Shown here piece by piece: positions 9,101 to 14,429 of a DNA stretch of 14,429 nt. The notes under the pieces are model-generated. The model was not told the DNA's origin. It saw nothing but the letters and a program-made list of their open reading frames with translations, and did not search any database. The first letter of the stretch is position 1. The number at the start of each line of letters is the position of its first letter. The translations under genes and the position numbers were made by a program. The DNA comes from an uncultured Pirellulaceae bacterium (GTDB lineage: Bacteria > Planctomycetota > Planctomycetia > Pirellulales > Pirellulaceae), in contig CAKQWG010000080.1 in NCBI GenBank assembly GCA_934278005.1, forward strand, positions 1 to 14,429. The letters are read 5' to 3'.

Positions 9101-9434
9101 ACAAGCGGTGGTGATCGACAATGAGCGAATGGTTAGTCTGATTGTTAAAGACAAACTGATTACGGGCACGATCGATCGCTTGGCCATTCTTGTAAAGGAT
9201 GGGCGACCTTATGCGGCGGAAATCTTCGACTTCAAAACCGACCAACGCGATGCTACCCAGCCGAAGAGATGGTTGACTGAGCGCATAGCCCACCATCGCC
9301 CGCAACTAGAAATCTATGCCCAAGTTGTGGCCGAACTGTTTCGGCTGCCGCGGCAACAGATCGCTACGCACTTGGTCATGTTGGCCAGCGACGAGTTGGT
9401 GTGCTGCGAAGAAATTGTGCAGGACCAACTGTAA
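3195..9434 (+). CDS. Single-chain AddB-AddA fusion, helicase-nuclease for double-strand-break repair
   Basis: One uninterrupted frame of 2079 residues carries two normally separate subunits. The AddB-like half begins with a degenerate helicase start, MIVLPGGLAGRRLAELLA (57-74), with no Walker A. Its PD-(D/E)XK nuclease has C682 in CPYRYYL, H714, D814 in GRIDRID, D829 and K831 in DYKTS, and QLPLY (854-858). The AddA-like half has every UvrD/RecB motor motif: Walker A ASAGTGKT (988-995), STFTRKAAGE (1018-1027), GTLDSFF (from 1080), LLDEFQD with D1372/E1373, GDTKQAIYGWRGG (from 1406), SFRSS with R1443, MTVHKSKGLEF (from 1690) and VAMTRAR (1770-1776). It ends in a second RecB nuclease: H1898, D1994, D2012 and K2014 in DFKT, and Q2037/Y2041. 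AddAB enzymes unwind and trim broken ends and load RecA at recombination hotspots; here one motor and two nuclease sites share a chain. AddB and AddA are usually about 1000-1200 residues each, which accounts for the length. The ATG at 3195 has only a weak GGA ahead. Confidence 0.92.
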   Translation: MARVKSSSSQPAAKTPSDPTLPERRWLGWDEPTLPRVVEQLRREYAVGDNWDMRQVMIVLPGGLAGRRLAELLAIAAREHELILYPPQIVTVGTLPEHLYLAKFPFASDLVQQLAWMKALRDTPTSELMHIVPAPPAATAVQQWLELAKMFSGIHRELASDSLSFQQVLAAVGESSERQRWQVLSGIQTRYLAALDAQQLWDIQTARLCALEFREPVADKQIVVVSCVDLNRTQRGFLAQVAARVAIWIAAPESAAHLFDEFGSLQSPLWSDFELEIPDECLLVGNSPTDQADLTCGCLAELSDRYHARDVTLGVADAGLVNELKLQLGQTGQVARYGPGTPLAQSEPALLLSLLGEYIDARSFTALAALVRHPVMPTMFQAAGTNLPVDWLARLDDYYQAALPKQVDDFVNQEPRVEQAAAVYTAVKRAIVQWLAPLTAQSQRVSQWVDPLLQVMTAAYANQMVDLDHPLQGPLYSAASQLCAAILSLRDIPSVLEPSMTVSELIDWLLRSISGQLVPEPASGSAIEMLGWLELGLDDAPVLILTGIHDGVVPESSNADAFLPNGLRRQLGMMDNTRRYARDMYALQVILRTRAHVRLIVGKTDANGDPLVPSRLLMACNLAQLPDRVLHLVKEDAVDALPAVAKRWKKVGGASRLEIPRPEQGRLPRSLTVTAFRDFLACPYRYYLGHVLKLRDDNDAAAELDARMFGDLLHDTLQRLGEGALASSDDVEAIEEFLIGSLHEVVALRFGPNPPAAVLIQVEQAELRLRAFAPKQAERAAEGWEIRFTEQGVSYEDNLLLGIGQQMRLIGRIDRIDYHPATGRWAIWDYKTSDSAKQPLSVHWSKSQGWQDLQLPLYRPVARHLGVGDNPSLGYIALPKQATDIGFYPAEFTSAQLEEADQLAHRIASQVAAGEFWPEELGVPRYDDFARICQSNVQRVEVDPPLRRTARYVSHPTRVSVATVAEAQRMLQQDEHLRPSFEPLLIRASAGTGKTFQLTNRLLQIILSGQEVDTILASTFTRKAAGEIMHRVLQRLAQGCLDESRRVELAEHLPGVDTSAAACLAALRRVTRSIHRLRIGTLDSFFAQIARTFSLEMGLPPGWTPLDPVMESQVQLQAIGQMLDNHDRKTLVTLVRMLSKGESARQISEQIRQTVAGGYSLFRTAEAEAWDQLPIPAAPSEQAVESALLTLEQTQLNNKSGSVNKNAQKQLVALHLLASIGDWEAVIAHGIYKNIDAVEPSYYSSPLPDSLITALRTLHERAAAELLPIRRDQTLASYQLLQAYDNEYSASIRRRRSLAFQDVSHYLSRWITQGQSSSSQDLVQNRAQDASKGGGRQILSANGRASAAGTTRLAAARLAFRLDCNVQHLLLDEFQDTAPEQWQILRPLASPLGGLASADRSFFCVGDTKQAIYGWRGGVAEIFDSVGHSVEELKQSQMSESFRSSPQVMQSVNEVFSNLTKHENYSSCDAVGQRWTNDFPEHRTARSSIAGYVRLQNGPKLDKDLSGEVRQTLFLDFTARQIAQLVAESDASIGVLFRTNADVGRMIGLLRELKVSASQDGGNPLNDSVAVELILSLLHMADHPGDGRCAYHVATSPLAQWLPYSATAQPDNLAHWFRTLVVRGGLAQAISEVADQLANHLSWWDQHRMEQLIRAAHEYQPSYRGRLRDFEEAILRGRVALPTESQVKVMTVHKSKGLEFDAVFLPDLDIDLSSANRLFVLRGSDPCQPPDGVLRYMNAQLQAVLPVDWQTAFTLDKERGVNESLCLLYVAMTRARHALYMTTRPTSGKPLQSLGSLLQSTLGEGQLASESEAVLYEQGTKQWYQPKTRPAAEDASAAQAAADSGALIKLRTDAATAPVRGLRVAAPSVLQTPQQTIPLIRAFSVSQAVGATHGTLMHAMFEQVEWLEQYKFDREALRRVALASAEPEALRHVSLERLIDEFAGHLELQSVRAALSRTRYQQPLMGQVPQAVVIDNERMVSLIVKDKLITGTIDRLAILVKDGRPYAAEIFDFKTDQRDATQPKRWLTERIAHHRPQLEIYAQVVAELFRLPRQQIATHLVMLASDELVCCEEIVQDQL

Positions 9435-9454
9435 GCAAGGACCGATTGTAAACA
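9421..9454. repeat. Imperfect 17-bp tandem duplication across the fusion gene's stop codon
   Basis: AGGACCAACTGTAAGCA (9421-9437) is followed directly by AGGACCGATTGTAAACA (9438-9454), a 14/17 match whose three differences are all transitions. The first copy contains the stop codon TAA at 9432-9434, and the second repeats the same TGTAA context in the untranslated region. It looks like a local slippage duplication at the gene end. Confidence 0.7.
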
Positions 9455-9615
9455 AGCTGACTCTGAACAAAGGCTGAGCTAAAACTTAGCTAGTATGCAT
9501 AGTTTGGCCGATTTCAGCGCACTGGCGAGCTAGCCCGTGCACTGTTTGAAAGCACATTGCCCGCTGGGCTGCTCGTTGTTGAAACACAAACCATCGCTGG
9601 CTGCGTACGCCATGT

Positions 9616-10179
9616 TTAAGGAACCACATATCGTAGAGCGTTGCGGATCGGTTGTCCTGGAACATACACCGTGGGTAAGCCACTTATGCTTGAACCAACA
9701 ACCGCTGGACGGTAGAGCACCGTGGGTGCAGGCACGCTGACCGGCGCAACTACTGGAGCAGGCGTAGGCGCTACGTAAACTGGCGCAGTGACGACTGGTG
9801 CAGTGACCACTGGTGATGCTACCACTCGCGGTGCGACCAGCGGAGTTGTGACTACCGGCGATGCTACCACTCGAGGAGCAGGCAGCGATGTTGTGACCAC
9901 GGGCGATGAAACCACCGTTGGGGCCACCAGCGGCCTTGAGACCACAGCAGGGGCGGCAATTGGTTGGTAGGCACCATAGCCGGCAACGCGAGGTGCCACG
10001 CTCGGTACTGAGTATGTGCTCACCACTGGGACCGCGCTTGGCAAAACCACGGGGGCGGTGTAACTGGGAATTGGAACCAGTGGTCCAGCGATAACGACTT
10101 GTGCCGATGCGATCGGCGAGGCGGCGATACTTACTGCACAGCCCAAAATGAGGGATCGCAAGGTTTTAGACAGACTCAT
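9616..10179 (-). CDS. Secreted Val/Pro/Ala-rich low-complexity protein with internal repeats
   Basis: This 187-residue protein has a signal peptide (residues 1-26, with ASA before QVV). The rest is almost entirely V, P, A, T and S. The centre contains 15-residue repeats of the form VVASPVVTTPLVAPR, encoded by a 45-bp periodic array. It ends in YVPGQPIRNALRYVVP (172-187), which I recognise, from memory, as a tail recurring on small secreted planctomycete proteins. No catalytic motif or membrane anchor is visible beyond the signal peptide. A structural or cell-envelope role is only a guess. GGAG lies 8 bases before the ATG, a good Shine-Dalgarno that fixes the start. It converges with the AddB-AddA fusion gene, with 181 bases between the two stops, and is separated from the upstream activator gene by 215 bases, so it probably has its own promoter. 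Confidence 0.8.
   Translation of the reverse strand: MSLSKTLRSLILGCAVSIAASPIASAQVVIAGPLVPIPSYTAPVVLPSAVPVVSTYSVPSVAPRVAGYGAYQPIAAPAVVSRPLVAPTVVSSPVVTTSLPAPRVVASPVVTTPLVAPRVVASPVVTAPVVTAPVYVAPTPAPVVAPVSVPAPTVLYRPAVVGSSISGLPTVYVPGQPIRNALRYVVP
9785..9925. repeat. 45-bp in-frame periodic repeat array
   Basis: The marker GATGCTACCACTCG starts at 9815 and again at 9860, and a diverged form, GATGAAACCACC, starts at 9905: a constant 45-bp period. On the minus strand each period encodes 15 residues of the VVASPVVTTPLVAPR type. The length is a multiple of three, so copy-number changes would keep the gene in frame. Confidence 0.8.
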
Positions 10180-10212
10180 GATCGTTTCTCCGGGGGGAAA
10201 TGTAGCTGCAAA

Positions 10213-10222
10213 AAAGAGTATA
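10213..10222 (-). promoter_or_regulatory. Possible -10 element for the secreted low-complexity protein
   Basis: Read on the minus strand, the A-rich stretch near 10211-10224 gives TATACTCTTTTTT; TATACT resembles a sigma70 -10 box and lies about 40 bases ahead of the ATG at 10179. I see no good -35 at 16-18 bases, so it could be an activator-dependent promoter. No -24/-12 sigma54 pattern was found here. Confidence 0.3.
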
Positions 10223-10233
10223 GAGCGCGTTTT

Positions 10234-10245
10234 AAGTACGTACTT
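10234..10245. promoter_or_regulatory. Perfect 12-bp palindrome, possible operator
   Basis: AAGTACGTACTT is a perfect palindrome just upstream, in minus-strand terms, of the TATACT element. The position, at about -30 to -45 of a start site, suits a dimeric regulator site. No regulator is identified. Confidence 0.35.
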
Positions 10246-10277
10246 GCTCTGCTGCGAAAGCGCACACGAGTTACTTC

Positions 10278-10305
10278 ACTGCACATTCGATACTGCACAT
10301 TCGAT
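10278..10305. repeat. 14-bp perfect direct tandem repeat in an intergenic region
   Basis: ACTGCACATTCGAT occurs at 10278-10291 and again at 10292-10305 without mismatch. It lies about 100-125 bases ahead of the secreted-protein start codon, in the gap behind the activator gene. Tandem copies at this distance could be upstream activator sites, or a simple slippage duplication. Confidence 0.6.
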
Positions 10306-10394
10306 GCCGAATTCAAATACGCACGCCCCGCCCAGAAAGTCATCGATAACTGCCAGCGCTGTGAGCCGCCGGCTTGCGGTCGCCTAGTCAGATT

Positions 10395-12557
10395 TCAGCT
10401 AAATCGCTTGAGCTTTCGGTCGAGCGTAGAGCGCTCGATACCTAGTTGCATGGCCGCTTTGGATTTGTTGCCGTCACAGTGGGCTAGTACTGCCACGATA
10501 TGTCGCTGTTCGAGTTCCGCTAGTGAAATGGGCTCGAAGTTGGCTGTCGGCGGTGAAGTGCCGACGGCGCCTGCGGGGGCACCGCCGCCCAAGGTGGAGA
10601 GATTTAAATCGTTCATGGCGACGGTCGAACCGCTGCCGAGCACGATTGCGCGTTCGAGCACGTTGCGCAGCTCGCGGACGTTGCCCGGCCACGTATGTCG
10701 CGACAGCAGCTCTAGGGCTTGCGGCTGGATGCCGTGCAGACGGCGTCCAGCATGAGGTCTGAGCCGCTGTATAAAGTGTTCTACAAGAGGCGGTACGTCG
10801 TCTGGCCTGTCGCGCAGGGCTGGCACGACAATCTCGATGACACGCAGGCGAAAGTATAAGTCGGCGCGGAACTGTTTCGCATGGACCGCCTGCTCAAGAT
10901 CGCGATTGGTAGCGGCGATAACACGCACGTCGGTGTGGATGGGTTTACTACCTCCCAAGCGTTCGAAGGGGAGTCCTTCCAATACGCGAAGAAATTTTGC
11001 TTGTAGCTCGCTGGGCATTTCGCCGATTTCGTCCAGCAAGATTGTGCCTCCATGGGCCGCTTCGAACTTGCCGATTTTGCGTTCGGTGGCGCCGGTGAAG
11101 GCGCCTTTTTCGTGGCCGAACAACTCGCTTTCTAGTAGCGTGGGAGCCAGGGCGGCGCAGTTGAGACATACCAACGGGCCATCGCGCCGCTTGCTCTGGC
11201 GATGGATTGCGCGCGCAACCAATTCCTTACCCACACCGCTTTCGCCGCGCACGAGCACGGTCGCGTTGGTGGGTGCCGCGCGGCGAATCTCCGCTCGCAC
11301 GCGCTCGATGGCTGGGCTGTGGCCGATCATCTCGCAAGCCTCGCTCAGCTGCTCCTGCAGTTGATCGATATGCCGCCGGCTGTGCTCAAGCGACTGGGTC
11401 AACTGCTCCTTGGCGGCGTGGCGGGCCAAAGCGATCGACAGATTATCAGCTACGCCGATGGCTATTTCCAAGTCGGCTTCGCTGAGCGTCCGCTCTTGAC
11501 CCGTAGAGTAAACATGCAACAGACCAACGACGGGACGATCGGCGGCGGCCGAGACTGAGCTCGCTGATGTATTTGCTGTGGGAGATGAGTTAGCTGCGGC
11601 GGGCTGTCGCACGGGGGCGCAAATGATACTAACCAGGCTGCTGCTGGCCGACTGCTGCGCCAGGGCCAATTGACCATCGTCCAGCACACTCCGCGCTAGC
11701 ACTGCTTGGCGATCTTGCAGGACGGAGCGCACGAGAAAGTCGCTCACGCGACGGTAGCTTTGGCCATCGGGCTGCCTGGTAGCGAGCACGGCTAAAGCCG
11801 GTAGCGGCGCGCCGTTAGAGGCCCGGTCAGGTTCAATGCTTACGACGCCGCCGGCTGCCAGCCCGAGCTGCTCCAGCAGGCGGTCGAGGGCAACCTGGGC
11901 CATCTGTTGCCGCGTATCGCACTGCACGAGGTCGAATATGAGTCGATAGAAAAAGTTCCACTGCTTGGCTGAGTCCGGCGGCGCGGCTGTTTCCCCCTGT
12001 TCACCTGCGGCCGCCGGTTGGCGCGGTTCCATTGCAACGGCCGCTGACTGTTCAGCGCTGGGCAGTTCGCCGGCGGCTGGTTCGCCGGCGGCTGGATAGG
12101 TCAGATTTTCCGCTGACCACTGGGAGTCGGCGCGGCGGTGAACGATCGCGGCTGGGTGCTCGAGATCGTCGACAGTGCCTAGAGCGGCTGCATTTTTGAA
12201 ACTGCCAGTGTGCGAGTCGGCATCGCGGCGGACCGCAAAACCGCTGTCGAGCGTGTGCGAGAAGGTGATGCGGCAGTCGCCCACGCCAATCGTCTCACCG
12301 TCTTGCAGCTGGTGAGGACCATCGATCGTCCTGTCGTCGACTTGAGTGCCGTTGCGGGAGCCCAGGTCCGCGACATCCCACCCCCCAGATGTGCAGGTGA
12401 GCGACGCATGTTTGCGACTGACCCGCTCATCGCGCACGACAATGTGATTGTCCGACGAGCGTCCGATGCTCACCGGCTGCCCGTGCAGACGTAGGACGTT
12501 GGTCCAGCGATTGCCAAACTGGATGATTAAATAAGCTTGAGCGGATGTTTGTTGCAT
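10395..12557 (-). CDS. Sigma54-dependent transcriptional activator with FHA and GAF domains
   Basis: This 720-residue protein is a bacterial enhancer-binding protein. An N-terminal FHA domain (about 8-100) has GRS (32-34), SRKH (47-50) and NG (69-70), the phosphothreonine-binding pattern. After a low-complexity Ala/Glu/Pro linker (about 140-195) comes a GAF-like sensor region (about 200-380) and a short coiled coil (about 380-408). The AAA+ domain has Walker A GESGVGKE (438-445), the sigma54-contacting loop GAFTGA (485-490) and Walker B TILLDE (505-510). The C-terminus is a Fis-type helix-turn-helix (about 685-719). Such proteins bind enhancers and use ATP to open sigma54 promoters. With no receiver domain, activity should respond to a phosphorylated partner through FHA or a ligand through GAF. 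Its targets are unknown; no -24/-12 promoter is evident here. It is divergent from the DUF1598-type gene. The ATG lacks a clear Shine-Dalgarno. Confidence 0.93.
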   Translation of the reverse strand: MQQTSAQAYLIIQFGNRWTNVLRLHGQPVSIGRSSDNHIVVRDERVSRKHASLTCTSGGWDVADLGSRNGTQVDDRTIDGPHQLQDGETIGVGDCRITFSHTLDSGFAVRRDADSHTGSFKNAAALGTVDDLEHPAAIVHRRADSQWSAENLTYPAAGEPAAGELPSAEQSAAVAMEPRQPAAAGEQGETAAPPDSAKQWNFFYRLIFDLVQCDTRQQMAQVALDRLLEQLGLAAGGVVSIEPDRASNGAPLPALAVLATRQPDGQSYRRVSDFLVRSVLQDRQAVLARSVLDDGQLALAQQSASSSLVSIICAPVRQPAAANSSPTANTSASSVSAAADRPVVGLLHVYSTGQERTLSEADLEIAIGVADNLSIALARHAAKEQLTQSLEHSRRHIDQLQEQLSEACEMIGHSPAIERVRAEIRRAAPTNATVLVRGESGVGKELVARAIHRQSKRRDGPLVCLNCAALAPTLLESELFGHEKGAFTGATERKIGKFEAAHGGTILLDEIGEMPSELQAKFLRVLEGLPFERLGGSKPIHTDVRVIAATNRDLEQAVHAKQFRADLYFRLRVIEIVVPALRDRPDDVPPLVEHFIQRLRPHAGRRLHGIQPQALELLSRHTWPGNVRELRNVLERAIVLGSGSTVAMNDLNLSTLGGGAPAGAVGTSPPTANFEPISLAELEQRHIVAVLAHCDGNKSKAAMQLGIERSTLDRKLKRFS
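12066..12095. repeat. 15-bp perfect tandem repeat inside the activator linker
   Basis: TTCGCCGGCGGCTGG is present twice back to back (12066-12080 and 12081-12095). On the minus strand it encodes a doubled PAAGE in the low-complexity linker between FHA and GAF, so it preserves the frame and probably only changes linker length. Confidence 0.8.
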
Positions 12558-12731
12558 TGGCCAAGGCCGCCAAGTAATCTAGAGATATTCTTGTCTCAAA
12601 ACCTTCCAGCATCAATCTTAGTCGAGCGCGGTAGCAAAGCCGAGCGGGCGCCTTGAATGGAAGTAGCGCGGGTGCGTGTTTGAACTAGATTTTCCTTGCA
12701 TCAAATCAGAGATCTTCTCCGGAGCCAGAGA

Positions 12732-14111
12732 ATGATTAGTGGACAAAGTTTGCATAAATTCGCACAGCGCTGGCTGGGTGGCTTGGTCATTGCCGTCGGT
12801 TTGGCCTGCCCGGTGCAGGCTCAGTTTGGGCTGGGGAATTTCAACCGGGTCGGGGTGGTTGGAGGTGTGAGCATCGACGCGCAAGGGGCGGTCACCAGCG
12901 CAAGTGCCGTCGAACGGGCTGGCCTTCTGAGCGAGATGCGAAGCGCAATTGCAGGCCCCAGCGACGGTCTGGGCAAACAAACAGACTTGCGCATGATTTC
13001 GCTGAGCAAGCTGCAAAGCGAAATCGCGCGAGCGATGGCCGCGGACGAGCCACTCAGCGAAGAGGTGCTTTTTCTGGCTGGGCTGCAGCGCATCGAATAT
13101 GTATTCGTATATCCTGAGCAGCACGACATTGTGCTGGCCGGGCCAGCTGAGGGCTGGGTGGTTCGCGATGACGCCAGCGTCGTCGGCCGTACGACGGGCA
13201 AGCCCGTGTTGCAGCTGGAAGACCTACTGACCGCTTTCCGCACGACAGACGCGGCCCGTCAGCAAGCTATCTCGGTGTCGATCGACCCAACGCCAGAGGG
13301 TGAGGCGCGACTGCAGCGCGTGCTAGCTCAAGTGGGCAGCGTAGCGCCCGGCTTCAATCCGTCCGCACTCGAAGGAGCCATGCGGGAGGCCTTCGGTCCG
13401 CAAATGGTGACTTTGACCACGGTAGCTACGGATTCACGCACTGCGCAAACGCTCGTCGCGGCCGATTACGGCATGAAGCGATTGGCCATGCACCTAGAAC
13501 AATCGCCCGTGGCTGGCCTACCGAGCTATTTGAGCATGATTCGCGATCGCAACCCGGGCAAAGGTACTCAGCCGCGTTGGTGGATCGCTTGCGACTACGA
13601 TGCGATTTTGCACAGTCCCGACATGCTGGCTTGGAAGTTGACTGGCTCTGGAATTAAGGCCATGACCGAGGATCAACTTGTCGATGCGCAAGGTGAGCGG
13701 ACTGGCACGGGCCGAGCCAACAAAATTGCGCAGCGCTGGGCGGACATGTTTACTGAGAAATTTGACCAATTGAGCTCGCACAACGCGGCGTTTGGCGATC
13801 TCCGCAACGTGATGGACATGAGCATTGTAGCTACCGTGATCAGCGCCCATGAGCTGGAGCAGGTCGCCGGCTGCGACTTTAGTTTGCTCAAAGGCCACAG
13901 TGGCGACTTGGCGACTCCCAGCCGCAGTACTCCCAAGACGATTGCTCCTCAGTGCAGTTTTGTAAAAAGTGGCACTGGCTGGGTCGTTTCGGCTAGCGGC
14001 GGGGTGGAGATCAACCCTTGGCAGGTAGTCAGCCAGCAGGCTAAGGCGGACGACAGCGTGAAGGCCGTCTATGTCAAAGCGGCCGCGGATGGTGAGCAGT
14101 GGTGGTGGTAG
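12732..14111 (+). CDS. Exported DUF1598-type protein
   Basis: This is a 459-residue protein of a planctomycete family that I assign to DUF1598 by its motifs. From the chosen ATG it has a signal peptide (1-30: Lys/Arg-containing start, hydrophobic core, ending VQA before QFGLG). Then follow GGVSIDAQG (44-52), FLAGLQRIEYVFVYP (114-128), DIVLAGPAEGW (132-142), SIDPTPEG (183-190) and RWWIACDYDA in the second half. It ends in a Gln-Trp-Trp-Trp tail. No known enzyme motif is visible, and the family's function is not known to me; it is presumably periplasmic or outer. I chose the ATG at 12732 because GGAG lies 7 bases upstream. A TTG at 12696 extends the frame by 12 residues but would put charged residues before the signal peptide. 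It is divergent from the sigma54 activator, with 174 bases between start codons, and monocistronic, ending at a terminator. Confidence 0.82.
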   Translation: MISGQSLHKFAQRWLGGLVIAVGLACPVQAQFGLGNFNRVGVVGGVSIDAQGAVTSASAVERAGLLSEMRSAIAGPSDGLGKQTDLRMISLSKLQSEIARAMAADEPLSEEVLFLAGLQRIEYVFVYPEQHDIVLAGPAEGWVVRDDASVVGRTTGKPVLQLEDLLTAFRTTDAARQQAISVSIDPTPEGEARLQRVLAQVGSVAPGFNPSALEGAMREAFGPQMVTLTTVATDSRTAQTLVAADYGMKRLAMHLEQSPVAGLPSYLSMIRDRNPGKGTQPRWWIACDYDAILHSPDMLAWKLTGSGIKAMTEDQLVDAQGERTGTGRANKIAQRWADMFTEKFDQLSSHNAAFGDLRNVMDMSIVATVISAHELEQVAGCDFSLLKGHSGDLATPSRSTPKTIAPQCSFVKSGTGWVVSASGGVEINPWQVVSQQAKADDSVKAVYVKAAADGEQWWW

Positions 14112-14135
14112 TGTCCTAAGCCCACTAAGTCTTGC

Positions 14136-14164
14136 AAGCCGCAGTTTCTACTGCGGCTTTTTTT
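14136..14164 (+). terminator. Intrinsic terminator after the DUF1598-type gene
   Basis: AAGCCGCAG (14136-14144) pairs perfectly with CTGCGGCTT (14151-14159) around a six-base loop, and a run of seven T closes the structure at 14158-14164. It lies 25 bases after the stop codon and separates this gene from ilvH. Confidence 0.92.
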
Positions 14165-14346
14165 ATGCCCCACGTCGACTCACATAGCATCCTTGAGCGA
14201 TTCGCGGTGGCTCTGTATCATTTGCTGATTGACCATTTGGCCCAGCCAACAACTTGCTGATCCCAGCCAATGATTTTTTTGCCTGATTCTCTCTGGTCCG
14301 CAGCCTGTTGACGGACGCAAACCAGACAACTTTGTAGGAAAAACCA

Positions 14347-14429
14347 ATGCGGCACCTCCTTTCAGCCCTGGTGCAGAACGTTCCCGGCGTTCTGTCGCAC
14401 ATTTCCGGTATGCTCGCCTCGCGCGGTTA
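14347..14429 (+). CDS. ilvH: Acetolactate synthase small subunit, 5' part only
   Basis: The window ends inside this gene; 27 codons are visible. They read MRHLLSALVQNVPGVLSHIS, then GMLASRG, and the residue started at the edge could be Tyr. This is the start of the ACT domain of the regulatory subunit of acetohydroxyacid synthase (IlvH/IlvN), which binds valine and controls the catalytic subunit in branched-chain amino acid synthesis. The NVPGVLxxISGMLASRG stretch is highly characteristic. AGGA lies 7 bases before the ATG, fixing the start. The 182 bases upstream, after the preceding terminator, hold no gene and no attenuator I can support; a promoter should be there but I could not pick one confidently. 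ilvC or leuA often follows this gene in bacteria, which cannot be seen here. Confidence 0.9.
   Translation, partial: MRHLLSALVQNVPGVLSHISGMLASRG

Noticed and set aside
9477..9491. AGCTAA-AAC-TTAGCT inverted repeat between the convergent genes
   Set aside because: A six-base AT-rich stem with a three-base loop and no T tract on either strand is too weak to call a terminator.
9785..9925. Possible CRISPR or transposon-end repeats
   Set aside because: The 45-bp period is in frame within a coding sequence and encodes a protein repeat.
10099..10755. 218-codon open frame on the plus strand
   Set aside because: It runs antisense through the signal-peptide end of the secreted protein, the intergenic region and the AAA+/Fis end of the activator; its composition is Arg/Ser-rich as expected of a shadow frame.
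12558..12731. Search for divergent promoters and a -24/-12 sigma54 element
   Set aside because: TTGAAT, TAGATT and similar hexamers occur, but not at usable spacing, and no GG-N10-GC pattern was found, so no site is called.
12618..13124. 168-codon minus-strand frame overlapping the start of the DUF1598-type gene
   Set aside because: The plus-strand gene has a signal peptide, a good Shine-Dalgarno and family motifs; the antisense frame has none.
14163..14402. 79-codon minus-strand frame ahead of ilvH
   Set aside because: It covers the ilvH start in antisense and has no recognisable motif; the unmistakable IlvH N-terminus is on the plus strand.

Overview
The window looks like a chromosomal segment of a planctomycete, most likely of the Pirellulales. 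The reasons are a DUF1559 pseudopilin-like protein, a PEP-CTERM protein, a DUF1598-type secreted protein, a Val/Pro/Ala-rich secreted protein ending in a YVPGQPxRN-type tail, moderately high GC, and weak or absent Shine-Dalgarno sequences on several genes. The genus cannot be given from sequence alone. No tRNA, rRNA, insertion sequence, integrase or CRISPR array was found.

Positions 1-2931 (plus strand): three 17-bp tandem repeats at the window edge, then a sigma70-like promoter, a cobalamin (B12) riboswitch at about 193-400, and three co-directional genes: a DUF1559 protein, a PEP-CTERM protein and a small multi-pass membrane protein of the DUF6580 type. The arrangement suggests a B12-repressed cassette whose products are exposed outside, anchored, or sit in the membrane. 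A role in acquiring cobalamin, cobinamide or cobalt is inferred.

Positions 3195-9434 (plus strand): one uninterrupted frame of 2079 codons that joins an AddB-like half (no Walker A, PD-(D/E)XK nuclease) to an AddA-like half (complete UvrD/RecB-type motor and a second RecB-family nuclease). It is a predicted single-chain double-strand-break resection machine. An in-frame ATG with a GAGG ahead of it sits exactly at the AddA boundary.

Positions 9616-12557 (minus strand): a small secreted low-complexity protein with 45-bp internal repeats, preceded by a 215-bp intergenic region with a perfect palindrome and a 14-bp tandem repeat. Upstream of that is an FHA-GAF-AAA+-Fis sigma54-dependent activator.

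Positions 12732-14429 (plus strand): a DUF1598-type exported protein, divergent from the activator and closed by a clear intrinsic terminator. Then comes the first 27 codons of the acetolactate synthase small subunit (ilvH/ilvN), cut by the window end.

The two observations most worth following are the riboswitch-controlled three-gene cassette and the AddB-AddA fusion, whose AddB half lacks most of the usual iron-sulfur cysteines.
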